Shown here in pieces: positions 27,888 through 35,467 of a stretch of DNA of 64,000 nt. The stretch's first letter is position 1; each line of letters opens with the position of its first letter. This DNA comes from Mariprofundaceae bacterium (GTDB taxonomy: Bacteria; Pseudomonadota; Zetaproteobacteria; Mariprofundales; Mariprofundaceae), in the NCBI GenBank assembly GCA_021772895.1, contig JAJFLC010000005.1:1-64000 (forward strand), given 5' to 3'. The translations under genes and the position numbers were made by a program. Under the pieces are notes generated by a model that was not told the DNA's origin, did not search any database, and worked only from the letters and a program-made list of their open reading frames with translations.

Positions 27888-28316
27888 TTAACGCGATTTA
27901 AAGCGACTAAACACAGACCCCGACCCCTCATTTAACGGAGTCTGATTCATCTGATTGACCTGGTTTTCTTCCAGACCTGCGTTGGCAATACGTGTGAAAA
28001 CTGAGGCCAACGGTGCCTTACCATCATTCCTTTGGTTGCCCTTCCCAAAAAATGGAGGGTTTCGAGAACCCTCATCGATGACTTGAGTAGCTCTGGAACT
28101 ATTGATCACATTCTGCTGCCGTGTTTTAAACATACTGGATTTCAACGATCCAACAGAGCTTTTTTCAGCAACTTTCTCAGGCGGTGCCGTATACATAGAC
28201 AACAAAGGCCACTTATTCTTATGCCCATTCACTTCTTCGTCTTTTCTGGCACGGCGAGTTGTTTCATTTTCAAGCTTCGCCGCGATAGCATCTACATCGT
28301 GGTTATAAAAATTCAT
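27888..28316 (-). CDS. Cellulose-operon accessory protein, BcsO/BcsP-like
   Basis: 142 residues from the ATG at 28316, with GAGG 7 nt upstream. It is first in the bcs cluster, 22 bases before bcsQ. It is low-complexity and polar, with no membrane segment. Short motifs NKWPLLSMYTAPP, PLASVFTRIANAG and GSVFSRFKSR resemble those of small cytosolic Bcs accessory proteins (BcsO, BcsP). I cannot decide which family it belongs to. The repeated SVFxR(I/F) motifs near its C-terminus may be docking motifs. Confidence 0.55.
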   Translation of the reverse strand: MNFYNHDVDAIAAKLENETTRRARKDEEVNGHKNKWPLLSMYTAPPEKVAEKSSVGSLKSSMFKTRQQNVINSSRATQVIDEGSRNPPFFGKGNQRNDGKAPLASVFTRIANAGLEENQVNQMNQTPLNEGSGSVFSRFKSR

Positions 28317-28505
28317 GGCTATCCTCACACTTCATTTCATGGAAATTCATTACAGACACTCTTTCATTATTTTCAGTCTGCATCATCATCAGACACCAAA
28401 CATCTCTTTACTCCAAACACCTGTTTCGCATACATTGAAATGAAAACACTCCCATGCCCAAGCATCACTTATGCCAAACCATGACATACGCCAATTTTGC
28501 ATAAT

Positions 28506-28521
28506 GGTGACATAAGTCACA
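28506..28521. promoter_or_regulatory. CRP/FNR-superfamily-like operator upstream of bcs
   Basis: GGTGACATAAGTCACA matches the CRP pattern TGTGA-N6-TCACA at nine of the ten conserved positions. It can also be read as GTGAC-N4-GTCAC. It lies about 190 bp upstream of the first bcs gene, and a Crp/Fnr-family regulator is encoded 650 bp away. Confidence 0.45.
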
Positions 28522-28684
28522 TATTTAAATTTTCCCTAAGTAATGATTGGAGTTTTTTTCTATTGACACGCAAGATACACATTAGCTTTGGCTAATCAAG
28601 CTACAAATGTGCTACGCACCCTGGCCGCTTTATCTAATGTCACTAAATGATCCTGACATAAGCGACACTCGAAAAGACTCACGC

Positions 28685-28712
28685 TTGCCTTGCATATTTA
28701 ACTTGGCATGAT
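28685..28712 (+). promoter_or_regulatory. sigma70-type promoter of tRNA-Leu
   Basis: TTGCCT (28685-28690), a 16-bp spacer, then CATGAT (28707-28712) and a GC-rich TCGCGACC discriminator. The architecture is the same as the tRNA-Gly promoter. Confidence 0.6.
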
Positions 28713-28724
28713 TCGCGACCAAAT

Positions 28725-28813
28725 GCCGGGATGGTGGAATTGGTAGACACACGGGACTTAAAATCCCGAGGACTTAACTGTCCGTGCGGGTTCGACTCCC
28801 GCTCCCGGTACCA
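28725..28813 (+). tRNA. tRNA-Leu (anticodon TAA)
   Basis: 89 nt with encoded CCA and a long variable arm. The acceptor is GCCGGGA paired with TCCCGGT (first pair G-U), and the anticodon loop ACTTAAAAT carries TAA. Confidence 0.95.
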
Positions 28814-28834
28814 TACTTGATATGGGAGGTACGT

Positions 28835-29149
28835 ATGCAAGAAGGTTCCTGTTTACGAATTTATCTGTCTGAATCAGATGAAATTGACGGCAAGCCCGCT
28901 GTAGAAACTATTCTTCAACGCTGTCAGCAGAGCGGCTTAACTGGCGTCACTGTGCTACGTGGTATTGAAGGGTTAGGCACACATGGTATCCACTCCACCG
29001 CCTTCCTTTCTCTCTCCAGTGACCTCCCTATACTGGTCGAAGCGATGGATACCCATGAAAAAATCAACCTTGCTATCAAGTCACTCAAGCCACATTTGAC
29101 TGGCAAACTGGTGGCAACTTGGCCAGTATCCATGCTGAAAGATTCGTGA
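28835..29149 (+). CDS. DUF190 domain protein
   Basis: 104 residues from the ATG at 28835, which has GGGAGG about 6 nt upstream; an upstream in-frame start lies inside the tRNA and is rejected. The PII-like small-domain pattern is seen in LRIYLSESDEIDGKP, the helix AVETILQRCQQSGL and GVTVLRGIEGLGTHG, as in DUF190 proteins often found next to CrcB fluoride channels. No crcB is here. It precedes the Crp/Fnr gene by 12 bases, so the two are probably co-transcribed. Confidence 0.8.
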   Translation: MQEGSCLRIYLSESDEIDGKPAVETILQRCQQSGLTGVTVLRGIEGLGTHGIHSTAFLSLSSDLPILVEAMDTHEKINLAIKSLKPHLTGKLVATWPVSMLKDS

Positions 29150-29161
29150 GGGGCAAATTAT

Positions 29162-29848
29162 ATGCGTGAGGTTTTTCGAAAAATTCCATTATTCTCTGAA
29201 CTTAATGATTCAGAGCTGGATGCCGTCATTGCCTTAGCATCAACAAATAACGTCCCCAAAAAAAGTATTGTGGTTCAGGAAGGCGAGCGGGGAAATTCTC
29301 TTTATGCGATCCTGAAAGGCTCTGTAAAGATATCCTACTATGCTCCTGATGGCCGTGAAGTGGTACTTTCCCTGCTTGAAGAGAGCAGTATTTTTGGCGA
29401 AATGTCACTGCTCGATAAACAGCCCCGTTCAGCCACCGTCAGCACACTTGAAGATTCCAAACTGGCACAGATTCGCCAGGGTGATTTTGAGCGTCTGCTT
29501 CTCGATCAACCTCAAATCGCTCTAAAACTTCTAACCGAAGTTGTCTCACGCTTACGCCGCACCAGTACAGTGCTCGAACGCATCAGCACCATGGATGTTC
29601 CACACCGCCTTTATGACTACATTCAGGATTATTGCAAACGTTTTGGAAAAGAAGATGAAGAAGGCTTTTGCTCTGTCAAACTTCCCACACACCAACTCAT
29701 TGCTGATCAGCTTTCCACCAGCCGCGAAACCATTTCACGTGCCGTCAGTGCTCTAAAAAAAGAAGAAATTATTCTTCCCGCACAAGGGCGCGGTGAAGTG
29801 CGCGTCGACATTGATGCCATTGATACACTCCTTTTAGCCATTCAATAA
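29162..29848 (+). CDS. Crp/Fnr-family transcription regulator
   Basis: 228 residues. The N-terminal cyclic-nucleotide-binding fold (about 10-125) has the phosphate-binding-cassette-like FGEMSLLDKQPRSATV. A long dimer helix and a C-terminal winged helix follow, with recognition helix TSRETISRAVSALKK. There is no N-terminal Cys cluster, so it is not an oxygen-sensing FNR. The cassette is close to cAMP-binding CRP (R and S present), but Crp-fold proteins can bind other ligands, including c-di-GMP. Its closeness to the bcs promoter and the CRP-like palindrome there makes cellulose control a testable guess. Confidence 0.88.
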   Translation: MREVFRKIPLFSELNDSELDAVIALASTNNVPKKSIVVQEGERGNSLYAILKGSVKISYYAPDGREVVLSLLEESSIFGEMSLLDKQPRSATVSTLEDSKLAQIRQGDFERLLLDQPQIALKLLTEVVSRLRRTSTVLERISTMDVPHRLYDYIQDYCKRFGKEDEEGFCSVKLPTHQLIADQLSTSRETISRAVSALKKEEIILPAQGRGEVRVDIDAIDTLLLAIQ

Positions 29849-29857
29849 ACCAGCCCG

Positions 29858-29885
29858 TTGACATTAAGAACGCCGACCCTATAGT
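29858..29885 (+). promoter_or_regulatory. sigma70-type promoter of tRNA-fMet
   Basis: TTGACA at 29858-29863, a 16-bp spacer, and TATAGT at 29880-29885, ending 15 nt before the tRNA. Confidence 0.7.
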
Positions 29886-29900
29886 TCCGCCACTCAATAA

Positions 29901-29975
<75 letters not shown>

Positions 29976-29982
29976 AACAAAT

Positions 29983-30017
29983 AAAGGGATCCTAGCTAGT
30001 CGCTAGGGTCCCTTTTT
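29983..30017 (+). terminator. Strong intrinsic terminator after tRNA-fMet
   Basis: A 14-bp stem (AAAGGGATCCTAGC with GCTAGGGTCCCTTT, one G-T pair), a 5-nt loop and a T-run at 30013-30017. Confidence 0.85.
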
Positions 30018-30088
30018 CTTTGGATCTTTTCTTGCTCCATTAATGCTCCACTCGATATACTAGCTAGAACTCTTTTTAGGAGATGTAT

Positions 30089-31126
30089 ATGGCCAGTATC
30101 AGAAAACGTGGGGAGTATCAGTGGGAAGCCCGAGTAAGACGTAAAGGCTATCCAGTCCAATGCCAAACATACGAGTCCTATGAAGAAGCCGAGCAATGGG
30201 CTGTTATGGTTGAATCTGAAATGGTACGCAAGGTATTCCGATCTCTTTCAAAAGCAGAGCGTACTATGCTCAAAGATCTTCTCGAAAAATATAAGAATGA
30301 AATATCTCCTTCCAAACGAGGCGGCACCAAAGAAGCAAGCAAACTTAACGTTATTAGCAGCTACAAGTTCACGCAGCATTCAGTTGTAAACATTTCTGGA
30401 AAAGAACTGGCTGAGTATCGCGACCTTCGATTAAAAGAAGGGAAAAAGCCAAAAACTGTTAGGGATAAACTCAATCTTCTTAGCCATGTATTTAGTATCG
30501 CAATGAAGGAATGGGGATTTACTCTACCTCATGGAAATCCTGTGGATGAGGTTAACAAACCATCAGTAGGAAAAAGCAATGAGCATAGCCGGCGGCTAGT
30601 TGGAGATGAAGAGCAGAAACTTGCCAAAGCATGTTCAAAGTATGGAGGAATGATCGGTCCTATCGTTGATTTCGCCATTGAGACAGCTATACGCCGAGGT
30701 GAGTTATCACATCTTGATTGGAAATACTTAGATTTATCTGCACACGTTGCATGGCTCCCTGGAAGTATCACAAAAAATGGTGAAGAGCGAGGAGTTCCTT
30801 TATCACCCAAGGCAATAAGAATTCTAAAATCTATTCCCCGAAATATTAACGGGAACGTTTTTGGAATGAGAGCCGATTCAATCACAAAAGCTTTTGAAAG
30901 AGTTTGTCAAAGAGCAGTTGATGAAAATGGATTGGACGCTCCAATTGAAGATCTCCGTTTCCATGATCTACGTCATGAAGCCACTACACGCTTGGCTGAA
31001 GAATTTAGCATTCAGGATTTAGCTAAAATAACTGGGCACAAAACCCTTCAAATGGTTATGCGCTATTATCAACCAGATCCAACCGGGTTTGCTCAACATC
31101 TCCATAGAAAAACGAATCAGGGATAA
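30089..31126 (+). CDS. Tyrosine recombinase / integrase
   Basis: 345 residues from the ATG at 30089, 6 nt after AGGAG; an ATG at 30083 directly abuts that site and is less likely. The N-terminal arm-binding-like segment is MASIRKRGEYQWEARVRRKG, followed by a SAM-like core-binding domain. Catalytic residues are visible: Arg in ETAIRRGEL, HDLRH, then GHKTLQMVMRYY with the nucleophilic Tyr. It lies directly downstream of tRNA-fMet on the same strand, the classic place for an island integrase. No copy of the tRNA 3' end was found by eye at the far side. A half palindrome (AAAAGTGTTAA) overlaps its stop. Confidence 0.92.
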   Translation: MASIRKRGEYQWEARVRRKGYPVQCQTYESYEEAEQWAVMVESEMVRKVFRSLSKAERTMLKDLLEKYKNEISPSKRGGTKEASKLNVISSYKFTQHSVVNISGKELAEYRDLRLKEGKKPKTVRDKLNLLSHVFSIAMKEWGFTLPHGNPVDEVNKPSVGKSNEHSRRLVGDEEQKLAKACSKYGGMIGPIVDFAIETAIRRGELSHLDWKYLDLSAHVAWLPGSITKNGEERGVPLSPKAIRILKSIPRNINGNVFGMRADSITKAFERVCQRAVDENGLDAPIEDLRFHDLRHEATTRLAEEFSIQDLAKITGHKTLQMVMRYYQPDPTGFAQHLHRKTNQG

Positions 31127-31374
31127 AAGTGTTAAATTGAAAAGGGAAGGCGCATCCGCCTCCCCTTTTCCACTTGGTGTCCCATCAAGAGTCCTAGTAA
31201 ACAACTGGCAGGATTCTTGCCCCGGTCCCTAACCGGAGTTTGAGCGTAAACACACACAGACCAACAACCTACACTGTGCAATCTGCCTGGCAGTGATCCG
31301 CAGGGTCGAGGCCCTGTAGGGCAACATTGTATGCAGTAAGTTGAAATCCGAAAAGGCGAAAATCGTCGTTTTTG

Positions 31375-31398
31375 AAAGTGTTAAGCACTTAACACTTT
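31375..31398. repeat. Perfect palindrome, copy 1
   Basis: Arms AAAGTGTTAAG and CTTAACACTTT (11 bp each) around CA. A second copy lies at 31701-31724, and a half site (AAAAGTGTTAA) at 31125-31135. Confidence 0.85.
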
Positions 31399-31420
31399 TC
31401 TAAGACGTCGTTGCAAAGAA

Positions 31421-31446
31421 GGAGGGACGGGAAAACCCGCCCCTTC
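31421..31446 (+). terminator. Terminator-like hairpin within the island's non-coding stretch
   Basis: GGAGGGACGGG pairs with CCCGCCCCTTC around an AAAA loop, with one mismatch and one G-T pair. A T/C-rich tail (CTTCTTCTTTTCTTT) follows. It could end a transcript covering about 31200-31420. Confidence 0.55.
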
Positions 31447-31491
31447 GTCATCTTCTTCTTTTCTTTCGCTTCATGACACCTCCTATTGAGA

Positions 31492-31546
31492 CAGAGACGC
31501 CAAACAGTTAGGTTAATCTTGTTGCGAGCTAACTGTGGCATCTCTG
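31492..31546. other. Long bulged hairpin
   Basis: Arms 31492-31511 and 31529-31546 pair over about 18 bp, with two unpaired As on the left arm, one C-A mismatch and a 17-nt loop. No coding role is seen. Confidence 0.5.
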
Positions 31547-31700
31547 CCCTTTCTAGCTTGAGGAAGCGGGTTCTGGACTTGATCTGGGATCCGCTTTCTC
31601 ATTGCCCAGTATATGGTTCTGAAAAAAGCTCGCTGAGATTTTTCTCCAGCCATTTGCATCAGAATGTCGACTAAGAAAAAATGCGTTTGAAAAATTAAAA

Positions 31701-31724
31701 AAAGTGTAAAGCGCTTAACACTTT
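31701..31724. repeat. Palindrome, copy 2 (one mismatch)
   Basis: AAAGTGTAAAGC and GCTTAACACTTT, 12-bp arms with one mismatch at 31708. It lies 87 bp upstream of the next gene's start, where an operator could act. Confidence 0.75.
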
Positions 31725-31810
31725 GATTAGACGAGAGGCTGATGGCATTTAGTTTGCGAAAGTGAGTTTTTCTATCTAACTTTCTTCCTGGGAGTAAAGG
31801 GAAGATTTAA

Positions 31811-33136
31811 ATGCTGTTTAGAACCAATCTTGTTTTTCTTTGGGTACTTATCTTTACTGGTAGTGTTTCATTTGCGTATGCAGAAGTGCATGAGAGAATC
31901 TGGGAGTTCGATGTTCAGTGGCCAGGAACTTATCAACTATTGGTTGAATCTAGTGCTAGTAAAGATGTCCCTAAAAATATGAATGCAACCTATTCGATTG
32001 ATCTCAGTGGAGACAAAGCCCAGCGGAGTTTACCTTTTCTCACAAACAGAATGTTTATTCCGATCTCGATAAACATTCAGACTCCTCAAACCGTTCGTGT
32101 CACCATAAGAGATATTCCCCAATCAATTCTGCAAAACACCAAGGCTAGCTTTCTGGAGAAAGATTCGTGGCTACCTGGACAACATCTTGAGTCTTTGCGA
32201 AACCGTGACTTCAAAGAGCTGCGGCAGATCAGAGAAATTTTGGAACAGCCAGAAGATCAGATAGATCTTACTCATGCCAAGTTATTGATTGATAAGATGA
32301 TCGATCCATCCATAGATATCAAAGCAACTCAGAAGCAGCTTAATGCGATGGAGTCGGACATTAAGGTAATGCTTAAGCCTAATGCTTCATCCAAAGAAAA
32401 AGTAAGTGCACTAAAAGCATACCTGTACCAAAAAGGCTTCTGGAACTTTGGTCGAACTTATCAATATGATTTTGATGATCCACGCGGAACCAAAATCAGT
32501 AACAAACTGATCTCCAATTATATTGACTCTAGAAAAGGGAATTGTATTTCAATGCCATTCCTGTTCATCATATTAGGAGATAAACTAGGTATTGATACGA
32601 CTGCTTCGACAGCACCACTTCATGTGTTTGTGAAATACAGAGATGATGCAACAGGAACTATTTACAACCTTGAAACCACAAGTGGAGCTAATCCAACTCA
32701 AAACGCATCATATCGAAAGCAATACTCATCCATTACTGACCTATCACTAAAGAATGGTATCTATTTGCAAAAGTTGACGAGAAAGGAAACAGCAGCAGCC
32801 ATGGCTACAGTTCTTACTGAGTATTATTATGAACAGAAGCAGTTTGAAAAAGTAATCGCCTTGTGTGATTTGATACTGAAGCATTATCCTAAGTATGCTG
32901 AGGTTATGATTAGAAAGGGTTCTTCTTATTATCAACTTTTAAAGCAGCACTTCATTCAGAAGTATCCAGATGCACGAAAGATTCCTGCCCACCTGAGAGG
33001 CCACTTCCAATATCTAGGCTGGAATAATCAGCGCTGGTTTGCCGAGGCGGAGGCATTGGGGTGGCGTGAACCGGATAAGAATTATGAGGCGAAATATTTG
33101 CAACGAATCAGAAAGGCTGCTAAAAAGAGTCCGTAA
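31811..33136 (+). CDS. Secreted SirB1-like transglutaminase-fold protein with helical C-terminus
   Basis: 441 residues. A signal peptide ([16 protein letters not shown]) is followed by a beta-rich ~100-residue region. A transglutaminase-core-2/SirB1-like domain (about 190-310) has Cys in [12 protein letters not shown], His in APLHVFVKY and a possible third residue in YNLETTSG. The C-terminal ~120 residues are helical and TPR-like ([20 protein letters not shown]). It probably acts in the periplasm as a peptidase or acyl-transfer enzyme; the substrate is unknown. Codon use is AT-richer than the neighbours (AGA, ATA frequent), consistent with acquisition. It is 20 bases upstream of the Rhs-tip gene. 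Confidence 0.65.
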   Translation: MLFRTNLVFLWVLIFTGSVSFAYAEVHERIWEFDVQWPGTYQLLVESSASKDVPKNMNATYSIDLSGDKAQRSLPFLTNRMFIPISINIQTPQTVRVTIRDIPQSILQNTKASFLEKDSWLPGQHLESLRNRDFKELRQIREILEQPEDQIDLTHAKLLIDKMIDPSIDIKATQKQLNAMESDIKVMLKPNASSKEKVSALKAYLYQKGFWNFGRTYQYDFDDPRGTKISNKLISNYIDSRKGNCISMPFLFIILGDKLGIDTTASTAPLHVFVKYRDDATGTIYNLETTSGANPTQNASYRKQYSSITDLSLKNGIYLQKLTRKETAAAMATVLTEYYYEQKQFEKVIALCDLILKHYPKYAEVMIRKGSSYYQLLKQHFIQKYPDARKIPAHLRGHFQYLGWNNQRWFAEAEALGWREPDKNYEAKYLQRIRKAAKKSP

Positions 33137-33159
33137 GTTTTAGGGAATGGGGATTTTTG

Positions 33160-33666
33160 ATGCTAAATAGAATTATTATAAGTTTGATAACAGTTGTATT
33201 GCTGTGCTACAGCAATGTTGCAACTGCTCGCTATACACAAAGTGATCCAATTGGATTGCAGGGCGGTAATAATACTTTTGCATATACTGAAGGAAATCCA
33301 GTATCTAAAACTGATCCATCAGGTCTAACACCTGCGATTCCTATAGCTGTTGCAGAATGTTTAGCAAATCCTATTTGCGCTGCCGGTGTAGCTGCAATTA
33401 TTGGTGTTGGGGTTTCTCAAACACCTACAGCAGGGAGCAATTCATCAGAGATATGCACACCAAAAGATAAGAAGAAAAAATGTCAATTACAGATACAACG
33501 CATTGGTGGTAAAGGGCCTGAAAAAGTGTCATGGGTACCTGAAGGTAAAGTACAATGTACATATGAATGCAGGACAGACTTTGGAATAACAAAAATAACC
33601 AGATTGCTATCTGGCAGTAGCTGTCCGCCTGAAGTAGATTGGGTCCCTGGTGACCAAGGATTTTAA
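33160..33666 (+). CDS. Orphan Rhs C-terminal tip with its own signal peptide
   Basis: 168 residues from the ATG at 33160, with GGGG about 7 nt upstream. Residues 1-23 are a Sec signal ([19 protein letters not shown]). The mature chain begins directly with the Rhs core-terminal signature [19 protein letters not shown] and [12 protein letters not shown], which normally comes at the end of >1000-residue YD-repeat proteins and is followed by a variable toxin. Here a ~110-residue variable region follows, with a hydrophobic Cys-containing segment ([19 protein letters not shown]) and a Cys-rich end. It is not recognisable as a known toxin. It could be a decayed fragment, but the signal peptide, ribosome site and downstream partner argue for a real gene. 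Confidence 0.7.
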   Translation: MLNRIIISLITVVLLCYSNVATARYTQSDPIGLQGGNNTFAYTEGNPVSKTDPSGLTPAIPIAVAECLANPICAAGVAAIIGVGVSQTPTAGSNSSEICTPKDKKKKCQLQIQRIGGKGPEKVSWVPEGKVQCTYECRTDFGITKITRLLSGSSCPPEVDWVPGDQGF

Positions 33667-33680
33667 ACTGAGGCAATATA

Positions 33681-34019
33681 ATGAGTAAGAACCTTTATAA
33701 ACTTCTTTCTACTTACGAATACTCACATGCTTATAATAATGTTGAGGTACCAATTAGAATAGAAGTCCTAAAGTCAGTTGATAAAGATGGCATATATAGA
33801 GCAAGAGTATGGGCTCTCAATACCTATAATTTATATCCATCTCAGGTTAACACAGGTGATACAGGCGAAGACTTACAGCAAATGCATAGTGCTGATCAAG
33901 TTAACCAAGATATTACAACATTGATTGCCGACGATGTTGAAATTCTTACGGGTAAGTCTTTTAAGAATGAAGGTGAAGTTCTTCGCTACATCCAAAATAA
34001 ATTAACTTCCTATTTATAA
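33681..34019 (+). CDS. Unrecognised small protein, possible immunity partner of the Rhs tip
   Basis: 112 residues, 14 bases after the Rhs tip, with AGG upstream of the ATG. It is soluble and acidic, with no signal peptide. Two-layer alpha/beta character is suggested by VPIRIEVLKSVDKDGIYRAR followed by helices (LIADDVEILTG, EVLRYIQNKL). I do not recognise a family. Position right behind a polymorphic-toxin-like tip is where an immunity gene is expected. A cytosolic immunity protein would imply the effector acts in the cytosol. Confidence 0.55.
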   Translation: MSKNLYKLLSTYEYSHAYNNVEVPIRIEVLKSVDKDGIYRARVWALNTYNLYPSQVNTGDTGEDLQQMHSADQVNQDITTLIADDVEILTGKSFKNEGEVLRYIQNKLTSYL

Positions 34020-34142
34020 GCAACACTTCTTAACAAATGGCATAGTAGTAGTTTTAGTGCACATTTAGTGCAATGTTCGTCAATCAAATGTCGTATAAAG
34101 TCTTCAAACGCCTAAGAAACAACGCGGGTTTTTGTTGGAAAC

Positions 34143-34177
34143 AAAGGGCTCGCAGCACACCGCTTCGGGCCCTTTTT
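34143..34177 (+). terminator. Intrinsic terminator after the island genes
   Basis: AAAGGGC and GCCCTTT arms, a long loop containing CGCAGCACACCGCTTCG, then a T-run. Confidence 0.6.
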
Positions 34178-34273
34178 ATTTCTTTGAAAAACTCAGATTA
34201 AAAACCACATCAAACCATCTTCACAAAATATTACCGTGGCCAAAACCCATAAATTTCGGGCGTTTTCGGCTCA

Positions 34274-34306
34274 TAAAAAAGGCAGCCATTGGCTGCCTCT
34301 TTAAAT
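34274..34306. terminator. Bidirectional terminator
   Basis: AAAAAAGGCAGCCA pairs with TGGCTGCCTCTTT almost without a loop. It ends the minus-strand DUF2892 gene and can also act on plus-strand transcripts. Confidence 0.75.
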
Positions 34307-34323
34307 TTCTATTTATTAAAAAA

Positions 34324-34539
34324 TTAATGCCCTCGAGAATCAGGAGCCTCGCAAGTATTTGTGCCAAGCATGGCATGGATCGGACAATAACTAATTAGCG
34401 CAGTCACAAATAAAACAATGCCAACCACCACAGCAAGAATACCCATAATACCTGTTAAACCCAGCCAACCTGTAATCATAAGCGCAACACCTGCTATTGC
34501 TCTTAAAGCCCGTTCAACAGTTCCTACATTTGCGTTCAT
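34324..34539 (-). CDS. YgaP-like DUF2892 membrane protein
   Basis: 71 residues. Two hydrophobic helices (ALRAIAGVALMITGWLGL and ILAVVVGIVLFVTALISY) follow the family opening MNANVGTVERALR. CPIHAMLG ends the second helix, as in the membrane part of YgaP without its rhodanese domain. The start has GAGGAG about 9 nt upstream. Small inner-membrane proteins of this type occur near sulfur or redox genes; function is unknown. Confidence 0.8.
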   Translation of the reverse strand: MNANVGTVERALRAIAGVALMITGWLGLTGIMGILAVVVGIVLFVTALISYCPIHAMLGTNTCEAPDSRGH

Positions 34540-34789
34540 ATTAATACTCCTCTCAATAAATTTTCCTCAAGCATTGTAAACTAAACGTTAACCCAGCCGC
34601 TTGAATTTTGAGCATACAATATATAAATGTATTCAACTTGTCTTCATTAAATTTTAATCATTGAATGGGTTCTAACTTTGAAAAGATATATAACGGGTAC
34701 AATTAAAATAGTGGAAAAAAAATATCCAGATGGTACTGTACCGAACGGTAAATTTCCACCATCTCTAAATCAGGAATGCAGGAGAAGTA

Positions 34790-35467
34790 ATGTCTTCACA
34801 ATGGACGTTTCGTATTGTTACAGGGCTCGTTATTGCTACATTGCTTTATTGGTTTATCCCCAATGAATCCAACCCAAGGCCTGAATACTGGAACATTCAG
34901 ATTGAGAAAAATAAAATATCGATTCTTGGGCTCGAGCTGCATACAAGTCACCTTAAAGATACCAATCTTATTTTTGGAGACAAACCAGAGATTGCGATGT
35001 TCACCAAACGCCAGCATGCAGGCAAGCCTGTGCCTTCGATGCGTTTAGAAGCTTATTACAAAGATTTATTTAATGAAGAGGATCGTATCATCGTGGGTTT
35101 AACTGCCGATGATAAACTTTTACAGAAAATAAAAAATGAAGCCTATCAACCCACGTTATTCCCGAACAATGTTATCCGAATCGGCATCAAAGATGAGCGG
35201 CTGGCCACGATTGATGAATTGACCATTCAAAGCATCACCATCATCCCCGGAGAAGCAATCGATACCAAAGAATTTGATGCAAAGTTTGGTACGCCAACGC
35301 AACATATTGATGATGGGCAAGGCAACGCCCATTTTCTGCATCCAACGATGGGACTGGATTTCATTCAACCCGCCGAAGGCAATCAGGTTTTACAATTTGT
35401 TTCACCTGATAAATTTAAGACCGAATTACTTGCCCCATTGATGTCTTTGAGAGGAAAAAAACAATGA
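34790..35467 (+). CDS. Membrane-anchored protein, paralog of the one at 40777-41427
   Basis: 225 residues. One N-terminal membrane helix (VTGLVIATLLYWFIP) is followed by a ~200-residue periplasmic domain. It aligns by eye along most of its length with the protein next to ccoS: shared LEAY, PN-V-R, FG-P, G--H-L-P-MGLD and a final L-F. I know no family name. It overlaps the SafE-type gene by 4 bases. Since its paralog sits in the cbb3 maturation cluster, a role in oxidase or copper assembly is inferred. Start supported by GGAG about 5 nt upstream. Confidence 0.75.
   Translation: MSSQWTFRIVTGLVIATLLYWFIPNESNPRPEYWNIQIEKNKISILGLELHTSHLKDTNLIFGDKPEIAMFTKRQHAGKPVPSMRLEAYYKDLFNEEDRIIVGLTADDKLLQKIKNEAYQPTLFPNNVIRIGIKDERLATIDELTIQSITIIPGEAIDTKEFDAKFGTPTQHIDDGQGNAHFLHPTMGLDFIQPAEGNQVLQFVSPDKFKTELLAPLMSLRGKKQ

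Larger units (their letters stand above)
28317..28724. other. Regulatory stretch between the bcs cluster and tRNA-Leu
   Basis: No gene is seen. It must hold the bcs promoter (minus strand) and the tRNA-Leu promoter (plus). It contains a CRP-type palindrome at 28506-28521, annotated separately. Confidence 0.55.
31127..31810. other. Structured non-coding stretch of the island
   Basis: 684 bases without a convincing gene. They contain an inverted repeat at 31141-31170 (AAAAGGG and GGCG paired with CGCC and CCCTTTT, one mismatch), which is a weak terminator for the integrase. Further along are small hairpins near 31230-31245 and 31302-31322, two copies of an AAAGTGT-type palindrome, a terminator-like hairpin at 31421-31446 and a long bulged hairpin at 31492-31546. 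Non-coding RNA or recombination-site function is possible. Confidence 0.5.
34020..34323. other. Right flank of the island, no gene
   Basis: It holds two terminators (next entries) and no open frame of note. I looked for a copy of the tRNA-fMet 3' end (attR) here and found none. Confidence 0.5.

Noticed and set aside
28784-28834. Longer DUF190 protein starting inside tRNA-Leu
   Set aside because: The extension overlaps the tRNA and lacks a ribosome site, whereas the ATG at 28835 has GGGAGG at good spacing.
31387-31513. Integron attC-like core sites (ACTTAAC at 31387 and GTTAGGT at 31507)
   Set aside because: The R-box patterns match loosely, but there are no clear paired L boxes, the two boxes are not fully complementary, and the recombinase lacks visible integron-integrase features.
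31486-31674. 62-codon open frame in the island
   Set aside because: Starts inside the long hairpin, has no ribosome site and an Arg/Leu/Ser-rich composition typical of chance frames.
29976-34320. CRISPR array or transposase in the island
   Set aside because: No evenly spaced repeats and no transposase motifs were seen.
34678-34866. 62-codon open frame overlapping the start of the 34790 gene
   Set aside because: It lies in another frame of a better-supported gene and has no ribosome site.
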